A stretch of DNA of 64,000 nt from Saccharibacillus soli (GTDB taxonomy: Bacteria > Bacillota > Bacilli > Paenibacillales > Paenibacillaceae), in the NCBI GenBank assembly GCA_002189105.1, contig NIOB01000003.1, forward strand, positions 1 to 64,000, given 5' to 3'. Positions 1 to 7,144 of this stretch are shown in pieces; positions within the stretch are counted from its first letter, which is position 1; every line of letters starts with the position of its first letter. Below the pieces are notes generated by a model, which was not told where the DNA came from, searched no databases, and was given only the letters and a program-made list of their open reading frames with translations. Position numbers and translations under genes: made by a program.

Positions 1-200
1 TGGCGATTCTCGATTGCTCAAGAACCTTTTATTCTCTATCCACGACTCGCTAGAACCTTTGAAAGATTTTCGCTTGTCGCGGGAACTCCAAATCACTTTG
101 CCCGGCTGGGGTCTGTGTTTTTCGTTCCTGATTCACTCGTTATCCAGTTTTCAAAGAACAAACTCGGTTTTTCTTGTCCCTGCCGCTCAGTGTTTCTCGC
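1..200 (-). other. Leader of an rRNA operon; 16S rRNA gene lies beyond the left edge
   Basis: Read on the minus strand, positions 160-140 give TGTTCTTTGAAAACTGGATAA, the conserved antitermination-type (boxA-like) sequence found before 16S rRNA and in 16S-23S spacers of Bacillales. Two tandem sigma-A promoters lie upstream of it on the same strand, so this is the operon leader rather than an internal spacer. No mature 16S sequence is inside the window. That the 16S gene follows just past base 1 is inferred from the leader. Confidence 0.75.
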
Positions 201-215
201 AGCAGCAACTCTTAT

Positions 216-244
216 ATATTAGCACGTTTGTTTTCGTTTTGCAA
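216..244 (-). promoter_or_regulatory. rRNA promoter, proximal
   Basis: On the minus strand there is a -35 TTGCAA at 244-239, a 17 bp spacer and a -10 TAATAT at 221-216. It sits about 60 bp upstream of the boxA-like leader sequence. Two tandem promoters before the leader match the usual layout of Bacillus-type rrn operons. Confidence 0.75.
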
Positions 245-355
245 GTCTTTTTTGAAATCTTTTTTTCAGGTTCTTGCGAACCGTTCATCCGATTTCCTTT
301 TTCGACTCGCTCACTCTTCCGAACCGCACCGGCGCTCTCTCAAGGCCGTTCCTAG

Positions 356-384
356 ACTATAGCACGTGGGCAGCAAGCACGCAA
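356..384 (-). promoter_or_regulatory. rRNA promoter, distal
   Basis: On the minus strand there is a -35 TTGCGT at 384-379, a 17 bp spacer and a -10 TATAGT at 361-356, preceded by an extended -10 TGC. It lies 140 bp upstream of the proximal promoter and faces the same way, toward the left edge. Confidence 0.65.
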
Positions 385-459
385 GCCTTTTATTTAAAAC
401 TTTTATTCCCATGATTAATGTACTTTATCACTCTTCTAACTTCCTTCATCTATAACTAC

Positions 460-498
460 AAAAAAACCGAAGCTCGTCGTATCGACGAACTCCGGTTT
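460..498 (-). terminator. Terminator of the purine permease gene
   Basis: The minus strand carries a 14 bp stem (ACCGGAGTTCGTCG paired with CGACGAGCTTCGGT, one mismatch) around a 3-base loop, followed by seven Ts. It lies about 100 bases after the permease stop codon and insulates the permease from the rRNA promoters downstream. Confidence 0.85.
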
Positions 499-596
499 TA
501 CTTACTCCGCACGAGGTCCCTTTTGATCGTTTTCTCTCTATAGTAGGTATCTTTATCTCTACCTTTTATCTCTATCTCTATTCATTTCTGCTCCGA

Positions 597-1988
597 CTAT
601 TCGCTGCCCAGGAAGATGTAACGAGCCAGAACAAGAATCGCCAGTACCCACATCAGCCAGTGAATCTTCACTTTGCGGCTGGTAAACAGACTGCTCAGTG
701 CACCCAGTACCACGTAGGACAGGATACCCATCGAGATCCCGTTAGCAATCCCGTTGGTGAAAGGCATGAAGATGATCGTCAGGAACGCCGGAATCGCGTG
801 CATCATGTCGTCCCACTCGATGCTGCGAACCTGCGAGATCATCAGAACGCCGACCATAATCAGGGCTGGAGCAGTTGCCGCCGAAGGTACGACCAGCGCC
901 AATGGAGCAATGAACATCGCCAGCAGGAAGAGTACGCCTGTTGTGATCGAAGTCAGACCTGTACGCCCGCCTTCCGCGATACCTGCTGTACTTTCTACAT
1001 AAGAAGTAATTGTGCTTGTACCGAGGACAGCACCTGTGCTGACGCCAACTGCGTCAACCAACATTGCGCGGCCAATCTTCTTCTCGCCTTCTTCTTTGTT
1101 CTTCAGCAGTCCTGCACGTTCCGCTGTTCCTACCAGCGTACCGAAGGTGTCGAACAATTCCACAAAGGTGAAGACAAAGACGATCTCGAACAAACCAAGC
1201 TTCAACGCGCCCATGATGTCCAGTTGGCCAACAGCCAGATCGCTGAACGAAGGCAGCCAGCTTCCTGTGGACAGGCCGCTCAGGTTGGTTACGCCCATCG
1301 GAATACCGATCAATGTAATCAAGACGATCCCGATCAGCAGTGCCCCACGAACTCGCATAACCATCAGCGCGCCGATAATGAAAATTCCGATCAAGGCGAG
1401 CAGCGTATCTTTCTGGTGCATGAAATCCCCGAGCGCCAGTTGGAAGTTCGAGCCGACTACAGTGACAGGTCCTTGCAGCTGCGCAACGTCCGTTACGCCG
1501 GTCACTGTCGCCGAGATGGAGATAATGTTGCCCAGCTTCATTCCAATGATCGTAACAAACAATCCGATACCGACTGTGATCGCCGCTTTGATTGATGAAG
1601 GAACCGCGACAATTAACATCTGACGAACTTTGGTTACCGTTAGAATGATGAAGATCAGACCGGAGATAAAGACCGCGCCGAGCGCTGCCTGCCAGGTGAT
1701 GACCCCGTTCGAGCCGAGTACAACCGTCATAAAGTACGCGTTAAGACCCATACCCGGTGCCAGAGCAACCGGAATGTTGGCGATCAGACCCATCAGAATG
1801 GTCACGATGCCTGCGCCTACCGCCGTTGCGAAGAAGACGCCCGAAGCCGGGATGCCTGCGCCGCTTGGTCCCAGGAACGAGATATTCACGATCAGGATAT
1901 ATGCCATCGTGATGAAGGTTGTCAGACCGGCAATAATTTCCGTTCTGACCGTGGTGCCATGTTCTTTGAGTTTAAAGAACTTTTCCAT
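597..1988 (-). CDS. NCS2/AzgA-type purine permease (PbuG/PbuO-like)
   Basis: A 463-residue polytopic membrane protein that would import hypoxanthine, guanine or adenine by proton symport. The N-terminus MEKFFKLKEHGTTVRTEII leading into the first helix (GLTTFITMAYI) is characteristic of the AzgA branch of the NCS2 family, as are the stretches NIPVALAPGMGLNAYF and FVELFDTFGTLVGTAERAG. Length matches family members (430-470). A GAGGAGG site lies 12 bases before the ATG. The gene stands alone, preceded by a guanine-type riboswitch and a strong promoter and followed by its own terminator, so purine-repressed transcription is expected. The riboswitch pocket favours guanine/hypoxanthine sensing and hence a PbuG-like role, but the substrate cannot be read from sequence alone. 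Confidence 0.92.
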   Translation of the reverse strand: MEKFFKLKEHGTTVRTEIIAGLTTFITMAYILIVNISFLGPSGAGIPASGVFFATAVGAGIVTILMGLIANIPVALAPGMGLNAYFMTVVLGSNGVITWQAALGAVFISGLIFIILTVTKVRQMLIVAVPSSIKAAITVGIGLFVTIIGMKLGNIISISATVTGVTDVAQLQGPVTVVGSNFQLALGDFMHQKDTLLALIGIFIIGALMVMRVRGALLIGIVLITLIGIPMGVTNLSGLSTGSWLPSFSDLAVGQLDIMGALKLGLFEIVFVFTFVELFDTFGTLVGTAERAGLLKNKEEGEKKIGRAMLVDAVGVSTGAVLGTSTITSYVESTAGIAEGGRTGLTSITTGVLFLLAMFIAPLALVVPSAATAPALIMVGVLMISQVRSIEWDDMMHAIPAFLTIIFMPFTNGIANGISMGILSYVVLGALSSLFTSRKVKIHWLMWVLAILVLARYIFLGSE

Positions 1989-2032
1989 GATACTGACTTT
2001 CCTCCTCGGGAATGTAAAAATGACGGAACGAC

Positions 2033-2075
2033 AAAAGAGCCCGGGTACGAATACTTCGCCCCGGCGCTCTTTGAA
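2033..2075 (-). terminator. Probable riboswitch-controlled terminator
   Basis: On the minus strand AGAGC..CGGGG pairs with CCCGGGCTCT around a loop and is followed by TTTTGT. It lies between the purine aptamer and the permease start, where an intrinsic terminator would serve as expression platform. The T-run is short, so attenuation is likely but not certain. The loop repeats the GTATTCGTA string of the aptamer's 5' arm, which may reflect competing pairings. Confidence 0.5.
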
Positions 2076-2141
2076 AACCTGGAAACGGCAGCGCTTCGCG
2101 CAGAACGTCAGACGTCCCGGCCGAAATGCCGCATTCCTTGT

Positions 2142-2207
2142 TTCGTAGAGCGATCATTTGAGGTGATCACGTAGAGACTTTCGAGCCAATCCCCGAAATT
2201 ATACGAA
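2142..2207 (-). ncRNA. Purine (guanine-type) riboswitch aptamer
   Basis: On the minus strand the 66 nt fold as P1 TTCGTA/TACGAA, P2 TCGGG/CTCGA and P3 GTGATCA/TGATCGC. The junctions show the purine-riboswitch core: TATAAT after P1, GTCTCTAC between P2 and P3, and a C in the last junction at the position that pairs the ligand (C74 in the xpt numbering), predicting guanine or hypoxanthine. Loop 2 is GATTGG, one base shorter than the usual GATATGG, and loop 3 is CCTCAAA instead of CCGTAAA. The GG/CC loop-loop pair is kept. It sits 154 nt before a purine permease start. Confidence 0.85.
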
Positions 2208-2281
2208 TACTGCTTCAGTTGTCGATTACCTTATCCGCCGCCGCCAAATGATTCATTCTGGCTGCCGGCTTCACAGGTTAC

Positions 2282-2310
2282 ATTCTAGGGCAGCCCTGAA
2301 AGCTTGTCAA
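2282..2310 (-). promoter_or_regulatory. Promoter of riboswitch and permease
   Basis: On the minus strand a perfect -35 TTGACA (2310-2305), 17 bp spacer and -10 TAGAAT (2287-2282). Transcription would start about 70 bp before the aptamer. Confidence 0.85.
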
Positions 2311-2516
2311 TATAAAAAACGAATAATAACGGCGGGGTTTTATTGTAATGTTCGTTAATTATCCAATATTCCCTCAGCCAAAAAACGTCCTGACTGCACT
2401 TTGGTACCTACCCATTAGGCATGTGGCTCCAAAGAACAGCAGGACGCTGCGCTTCCATATGCGGATTGACTTGTTCGGAAGGACATACGATTTCCCGTTT
2501 TTACTATCGAATCCTA

Positions 2517-2894
2517 TTAGGCCTGTTCTTCAAGAGAAAGAAGCTGATCCCGTACCTTTTTGGGCAGCCCTTTCCGAACCAGCTCATAAGAATGACGAAT
2601 CATCCCGGCAACAAATTCTTCTTCCAGTCCATTTTGTTCCAGCAAAATGCTGTTCCAATGCGATTTATTCGAGTAATAGCCCGGTACGATCTGTTCGTAG
2701 CGTTCACGGTATTCTTCAGCCAACCCCGGATCACATTTGAGCGTCAGAATCTGTCTGCCCTGATTGTCTGTTCCACGCATACCAAAATATTTGCCGCCGA
2801 CCCTATACAAGATACTGCCCCATTCTTCCTTAAAAAATTCTTCAGCTCCTGGCAGTGCCAGACAGGTCTGACGAATCCATTCGTCCGTAAGCAT
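2517..2894 (-). CDS. MmcQ/YjbR family protein
   Basis: A small (125-127 aa) cytoplasmic protein of the MmcQ/YjbR family, which adopts a CyaY-like fold and is annotated as a putative DNA-binding protein; its biological role is not established. The signatures visible are WGSILYRVGGKYFGM near the N-terminus, LTLKCDP in the middle and NKSHWNSILL near residue 80. The AAGGGAG site directly abuts the upstream ATG (2900) but stands 6 bases before the ATG at 2894, so 2894 is the better start. The neighbouring genes do not suggest a pathway. Confidence 0.85.
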   Translation of the reverse strand: MLTDEWIRQTCLALPGAEEFFKEEWGSILYRVGGKYFGMRGTDNQGRQILTLKCDPGLAEEYRERYEQIVPGYYSNKSHWNSILLEQNGLEEEFVAGMIRHSYELVRKGLPKKVRDQLLSLEEQA

Positions 2895-2945
2895 CGCCAT
2901 CTCCCTTTCATGATCTGGTGATTCCGGTAACAGGGCTGCGGCTTT

Positions 2946-3980
2946 TTAAAGCCACCAACCTCGTTGTTCGGAAAAACCTTCCTGTTCCAGCATCGCCTGC
3001 AGCTCTTTGTTTGCGGCAGCTTTTTTTAGAGAGACCGTGAGTCGGCTTGGACGCCGCTTATCGATCAGCCGCGCAGCATCATCAGTTGTTAATGTCGGCA
3101 TGTCGAGAAGCACCCACTCATCCAATGCAGGCGCATCCAGCGCTCCGTCCAGTTCCACCAGCCCCACATTATCGCAGATGATTCGTTTCAGCCGAGGCAG
3201 CCCTGCCAGGGAGGGAAGCTTCTCCACCAGCGGCTGATCCACGATCTGAAGCTGTTGAAGTTGACTGAGCGCAGACAGCGCAGACAGATCCTTGAGGCCC
3301 TTGACTCGCAGCAGCTTCAGCTCTTGCAGATGCACCAATCCCGCCAACCAATCGAGCTTCTCTGCGCTTCCGAACCCGATGTGGAGCAGGGTCAGCTGTG
3401 GGAGCCGTTCAAGGAAAGCAAGGTCACCCAACGAAATGCCGTGGATATAGACCTGCTTGAGACGTTGGAGTTTTTGCACAACCTCGATGTTTTTTCGCTG
3501 ACCGTTTAACGCCAACTTTTCCAGACTGCTGAAGCGCTGGATTACGGATAGATCCGGTTTTTTGGAACGCGTCTTGCCCAGGCGTAGAAGAGACAGGTCA
3601 CTCCTTACTTCATGCAGAAGCTCAAAAGAATCCAGTTCAAACACATCCAGCTCCAGCTCCCGCAGCTTCGCCAACCCTCCAAGATCTGACGGTTCAGCGA
3701 TTCGGGTGCAGCAGTCTACGATCAATCGCTCTACATCCGGCATCTCCTGCAGAACGGACAGATCTGCCTCCTGGAGATGAAAGCCGTAGATTCGAAAAGT
3801 CACATCCGAACGTCTGGCAAATATCTGTTCATTCAACCCTCTCAGCAGCTCACGGCTGGGAACATTATATTCGCTGTATTGTATGATCTCGATCGAAGAA
3901 CTGTCAGCCAATTCCGCGACTTCTTTTTCCGTCCAATTCGGGTCGATCTCGACGCGTCCACCCAGTCCGACATGTAACAT
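2946..3980 (-). CDS. Leucine-rich repeat protein
   Basis: A 344-residue soluble protein made mostly of irregular 22-25 residue leucine-rich repeats from about residue 70 to 290 (e.g. LGGLAKLRELELDVFEL, LAGLVHLQELKLLRVKGL, LSALSQLQQLQIVD). No signal peptide or membrane segment is visible, so it should be cytoplasmic. Its start codon overlaps the stop of the DUF1349 gene by one base (TGATG) and has no strong ribosome site of its own, which points to translational coupling. LRR proteins of this type mediate protein contacts; no partner can be named. Confidence 0.75.
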   Translation of the reverse strand: MLHVGLGGRVEIDPNWTEKEVAELADSSSIEIIQYSEYNVPSRELLRGLNEQIFARRSDVTFRIYGFHLQEADLSVLQEMPDVERLIVDCCTRIAEPSDLGGLAKLRELELDVFELDSFELLHEVRSDLSLLRLGKTRSKKPDLSVIQRFSSLEKLALNGQRKNIEVVQKLQRLKQVYIHGISLGDLAFLERLPQLTLLHIGFGSAEKLDWLAGLVHLQELKLLRVKGLKDLSALSALSQLQQLQIVDQPLVEKLPSLAGLPRLKRIICDNVGLVELDGALDAPALDEWVLLDMPTLTTDDAARLIDKRRPSRLTVSLKKAAANKELQAMLEQEGFSEQRGWWL

Positions 3981-4618
3981 CAGCTGGATGTGGAGTCCTG
4001 GGCTTGAGCAGATTCCGACTCATCTGAACGGGCGCTATTTACGATCTCGAAGCTGCGGAAGATCGTCTCGAAGCCGCCTTCCGTACCGGGGCTGGCCGAA
4101 TATAATCCGACTTTCAACGCCGCTCCCTCCGGGCAGTGCAGATGGGCGATCCGCAGCTGTTCCCATTCTCCATCAGACGCGCGGGCATGAATGAAGAAGT
4201 CATGGCCTTCACGAGTGACTTTGAATTGTAGGGGGCTATCGAAGATACGCGTATCCGCGTTGCGTGTGGACCAGTCGGAATAACCATCCCGGGTCACCAC
4301 GGCACCCAGATGAGAAGGTCCATCGGGAATGTACTCTACGGAGGTCTTCAGCCAGTTGTCCCGGTCTACCTCCACGAACAATCCGGATTGATCGAAGGTG
4401 TAACGAGGGTCCATGCTCAGTTCTGTAACAGCCGTAAAGTCTCCCACAATCTCGTCATATAATACATGTCCGTTGTAGCGCTCGAATCCATAATGGGTTT
4501 TCAGCCAAAAATCGGTGTCCGGCAGGCTGTGGAGCTTCAATCCTTCTTCGGTCTTCTCCAGCTTCTCCGGCTGTGTCATGATCTGAAGCTTGTCGATTGC
4601 ATTCGGTATGTACTGCAT
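3980..4618 (-). CDS. DUF1349 family protein (concanavalin A-like fold)
   Basis: A 212-residue protein with the DUF1349 pattern of a beta-sandwich: LPDTDFWLKTHYGF, FTAVTELSMDPRYTFDQSGLF, DNWLKTSVEYIPDG, SDWSTRN, and a C-terminal VGLYSASP motif. The family is related to regulators of enolase and lectin-like sandwiches; its reaction, if any, is unknown. The frame is open further upstream to 4735, but the AAAGGAG site stands 7 bases before the ATG at 4618, which fixes the start. The last 15 residues are Ser/Glu-rich. The downstream LRR gene is coupled to it through an overlapping stop and start. Confidence 0.85.
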   Translation of the reverse strand: MQYIPNAIDKLQIMTQPEKLEKTEEGLKLHSLPDTDFWLKTHYGFERYNGHVLYDEIVGDFTAVTELSMDPRYTFDQSGLFVEVDRDNWLKTSVEYIPDGPSHLGAVVTRDGYSDWSTRNADTRIFDSPLQFKVTREGHDFFIHARASDGEWEQLRIAHLHCPEGAALKVGLYSASPGTEGGFETIFRSFEIVNSARSDESESAQAQDSTSS

Positions 4619-4808
4619 GTCATTGCTCCTTTCAGAATATGAGGATTCAAACAAGATGTGGCGAACGCCTTCATTATATCCGATTTGTTTCCTGTATATC
4701 CATCTTAGGGAAAGGCAGCTCATTGAGTAAACCAAACAGCCTCCCCCACACAGATGCGGAGAAAGCTGCCGGAAGACTCCTTCTATTTCTTGCTGTTAGA
4801 TTCGGTCT

Positions 4809-4985
4809 TTACGCAAAGCTTGGATTCGTCAATCGAATATTCGAGACCGTTCCGCAGCTTGTGCAGAAGGTCAACAAAACTTCAGAACCTGTGAGGGACA
4901 TTTTGCTTTTCTCGGCATCTTTGACTTTAACATACTGGATCGCTTCCTTAAATTCGGTTCCTCCACAGTTTGTACAAGGTTGCAT
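4809..4985 (-). CDS. Small zinc-ribbon protein
   Basis: A 58-residue protein with two CxxC knuckles, MQPCTNCGG at the N-terminus and FCTSCGTV near residue 41, separated by about 33 residues: the layout of a zinc ribbon. An AAGGAG site sits 8 bases before the ATG and a sigma-A promoter (TTGTAT, 16 bp, TAAAAT) lies just upstream. Such short proteins are often described as nucleic-acid-binding zinc ribbons. No function is known. It stands alone between the DUF1349 and NmrA-like genes. Confidence 0.75.
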   Translation of the reverse strand: MQPCTNCGGTEFKEAIQYVKVKDAEKSKMSLTGSEVLLTFCTSCGTVSNIRLTNPSFA

Positions 4986-5028
4986 AACTCCACTCCTTCA
5001 GCGTCATTGAAATTTAGGGCATACTTTC

Positions 5029-5056
5029 ATTTTACCCGATTCCCTGAAACATACAA
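5029..5056 (-). promoter_or_regulatory. Promoter of the zinc-ribbon gene
   Basis: On the minus strand -35 TTGTAT (5056-5051), 16 bp spacer, -10 TAAAAT (5034-5029), about 45 bp before the start codon. Confidence 0.55.
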
Positions 5057-5101
5057 ATAAGCGAGTGTGCCTCTGTCTTTCTGACTAGATAAGCTATCTA
5101 A

Positions 5102-6061
5102 TCATTTCATTTGCCGCCAGTGCGTAATCTTCTCTTCCCAGATATAGCGGTAACGTTCCACAATATCGCGTGCCGTCTTGGGTTGTTGGCCGCTCAAGAA
5201 TTCGATGTCGTTCGACTTGATGTCAAACAAACCTTCCTTGATCGCCGTGTCATTGGTGACCAGATCTGCGCCGCAGAATGGGACAGGTGCCTGGGAGAAG
5301 TCACCCGTGATCTCGCGCGGGATGTGCAGATTCTCCAAGTAACGATAATACTCTTCTTCTTCCACAGGGATATATTCAAGCGGCAGACCGGATACTTCCT
5401 TCACCAGCTCGCACAGTTCGCGTACAGAGATGGCCTGGGAACCCACGATATTATAAGCGGTATTGGCCTCGCCGCGACCCAGCAGAGAATAAGTGGCGGC
5501 AAGTGCGGCATCGTCTTTGTGCACCAGCGTGGCACGGCCTTCTCCTGCGGTACTCAGCCATTTATGATCTGACATCAGCGCCAGCATAACGTACATGGTC
5601 AAATAATTTTCCAGATACAGATTGTTGCGAAGCGCATTGTAAGTGACGCCGAGTGTCTTGAGATAGTTTTCAGTAGCCGTATGGTCGGGGGTGACATAGA
5701 CATCCGCGTAAGCCGGATCAGTCGCTCCTACAAACGAACTGTACGTAATATGTTTGACGCCTGCCTGTATCGCTGCATCGATTGCGTTCTTGTGCTGCTG
5801 CACTCGTTTGCCAACTTCAAGCCCTGACACGATATAGATCCGGTCACCGCCAGCAAATGCTTTTTTCATGGATTCCATGTCATCATAATTGGCCTCGCAT
5901 ACCTTTACGCCGGCAGCCTGCCAACGAGCCAGTTTGTCCTGCGGAAGGCGATCCAATTTGTAGCAGGTAAACGTGAGGTTCGAGCCGTCTACTTCGTTGA
6001 GCATATTTTCCGCGATCCGTCCAGCCAATTGTCCATCGGTTCCGCACACGATATAATTCAT
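5102..6061 (-). CDS. NmrA-like NAD(P)-binding oxidoreductase/sensor
   Basis: A 319-residue atypical short-chain dehydrogenase of the NmrA/quinone-oxidoreductase-2 group. The N-terminal MNYIVCGTDGQLAGRIAENM is a Rossmann start with a degenerate glycine motif (GTDGQLAG). Family landmarks follow: GGDRIYIVSG near residue 72, HITYSSFVGA near 104, ALRNNLYLENY near 143 and a nucleotide-domain end YNIVGSQAISVRELCELV near 203. An AGAAGGA site precedes the ATG. It is transcribed away from a LysR-type gene 104 bp upstream, the usual arrangement of a regulator and its target. Whether it reduces a quinone or senses redox state cannot be told from sequence. Confidence 0.85.
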   Translation of the reverse strand: MNYIVCGTDGQLAGRIAENMLNEVDGSNLTFTCYKLDRLPQDKLARWQAAGVKVCEANYDDMESMKKAFAGGDRIYIVSGLEVGKRVQQHKNAIDAAIQAGVKHITYSSFVGATDPAYADVYVTPDHTATENYLKTLGVTYNALRNNLYLENYLTMYVMLALMSDHKWLSTAGEGRATLVHKDDAALAATYSLLGRGEANTAYNIVGSQAISVRELCELVKEVSGLPLEYIPVEEEEYYRYLENLHIPREITGDFSQAPVPFCGADLVTNDTAIKEGLFDIKSNDIEFLSGQQPKTARDIVERYRYIWEEKITHWRQMK

Positions 6062-6130
6062 CGTAATTCCTTCTTTCCGGTTGATATGTTCAATTTATCA
6101 CAAAGTCTTGCGGCCGAGAAATGAAACTCC

Positions 6131-6145
6131 GTTATCGATCATAAC
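6131..6145. promoter_or_regulatory. Candidate LysR box
   Basis: GTTATCGATCATAAC is an inverted repeat (GTTAT/ATAAC) containing the T-N11-A pattern of LysR-type operators. It lies in the 104 bp between the NmrA-like gene and the divergent LysR gene, 20 bp before the latter's ATG, as expected for autoregulation. Confidence 0.45.
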
Positions 6146-6165
6146 CGAAAGGAATAGATGCACTG

Positions 6166-7065
6166 ATGAACTTCAATCAAATCTCCTGCTTCATTCACCT
6201 TGCAGAGACATTGAACTTTTCCGAGACCGCCAAGAAGATGGATTTAACCCAGCCTGCTGTCACCAAGATTATCAAACAGCTGGAAATCGAACTGGAAGCG
6301 GCTCTGTTTCACCGCAATACGCGAGGCGTCTCGCTGACACGTGCCGGCACTATTTTCTACAACGATATGAAAGACGTGCTGCTCAAGACCAACCTGACGA
6401 TTGAACGAACTCGCCGGCAAAGCCAGCAGGATCAACGGATGCTGTCGATCGGCTTCACCGGAACGAAGTTCGAGGAGCTGTATCTGCCGCGGATCATTCG
6501 ACGTTTCCGAGAGAATACTCCGGATACGCAGGTCATTCTGCGCAACTTCGTCCTGAACCAAGAGACTCATGATCTGCTCACACAAAAGTTCAATCTGGTG
6601 CTGACCTCCAACGAAGAGATCGGGCAGCAGCCGAATATCCGGTATGCCAAAGTGCTGGACGGACATTACGTATGCGTAGTGCCGCAGGATCATCCTTTTG
6701 CCGACAAGTCCAAGATTTCATTCGCGGATCTTGCCGATCAAACATTAATTCTGTTCAATCCATCGCAATCTCCCCACTCGCTCAAAAAGCTTCAGGAGCA
6801 GCTGCTCGAACAGCCGGAGGTCGCCATGTTTTTGTATGCGGACAGCGTCAGCATCATCCATACCCTAATCAAATCGGAAATGGGCATCTCCGTGCTGCCG
6901 GATTTCGTGACCAGTGACCAGGAAGAAGGACTTCGCCTGATCCCTTTCGCGTCCGAATTGGCAGTGAACTACGGGATCGGTTATGCGGCGGATCAATCTG
7001 CTTCGGACGTGCAGAAGTTTATCCGCGTGTTCAAACAGGTGGTTGAAGAATTGCAGCAGGCTTGA
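6166..7065 (+). CDS. LysR family transcriptional regulator
   Basis: A 299-residue LysR-type regulator. Residues 1-60 form the winged helix-turn-helix (LAETLNFSETAKKMDLTQPA, VTKIIKQLE); residues 90-295 form the periplasmic-binding-like effector domain. A GAAAGGA site lies about 12 bases before the ATG; a nearer ATG is followed at once by a stop. The gene diverges from the NmrA-like oxidoreductase, which is its probable target. The effector is unknown. A strong terminator hairpin shared with the convergent efflux gene follows it. Confidence 0.92.
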   Translation: MNFNQISCFIHLAETLNFSETAKKMDLTQPAVTKIIKQLEIELEAALFHRNTRGVSLTRAGTIFYNDMKDVLLKTNLTIERTRRQSQQDQRMLSIGFTGTKFEELYLPRIIRRFRENTPDTQVILRNFVLNQETHDLLTQKFNLVLTSNEEIGQQPNIRYAKVLDGHYVCVVPQDHPFADKSKISFADLADQTLILFNPSQSPHSLKKLQEQLLEQPEVAMFLYADSVSIIHTLIKSEMGISVLPDFVTSDQEEGLRLIPFASELAVNYGIGYAADQSASDVQKFIRVFKQVVEELQQA

Positions 7066-7095
7066 TCTTGAGTGTCGGATGTTAAAAGGGACGTC

Positions 7096-7133
7096 AAAAA
7101 GGACAGCCGCGTATTTGCGCGGCTGTCCTTTTT
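7096..7133. terminator. Bidirectional terminator
   Basis: AAAAAGGACAGCCGCG pairs perfectly with CGCGGCTGTCCTTTTT around a 6-base loop. The A-tract and T-tract make it work on both strands, ending the LysR gene on the plus strand and the Bcr/CflA gene on the minus strand. Confidence 0.9.
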
Positions 7134-7144
7134 ATTCATCAACG

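Noticed and set aside
14-355. A 113-codon plus-strand frame in the rRNA leader
   Set aside because: The sequence is the leader and promoter region of a leftward rRNA operon.
660-1595. Long plus-strand open frame opposite the purine permease
   Set aside because: It is the shadow of a clear membrane-transporter gene: composition is Gln/Arg/Asn-rich, no ribosome site, and no domain pattern.
4597-5010. A 137-codon plus-strand frame in the gap before the NmrA-like gene
   Set aside because: No ribosome site, and the minus strand of the same interval holds a zinc-ribbon gene with promoter and ribosome site.
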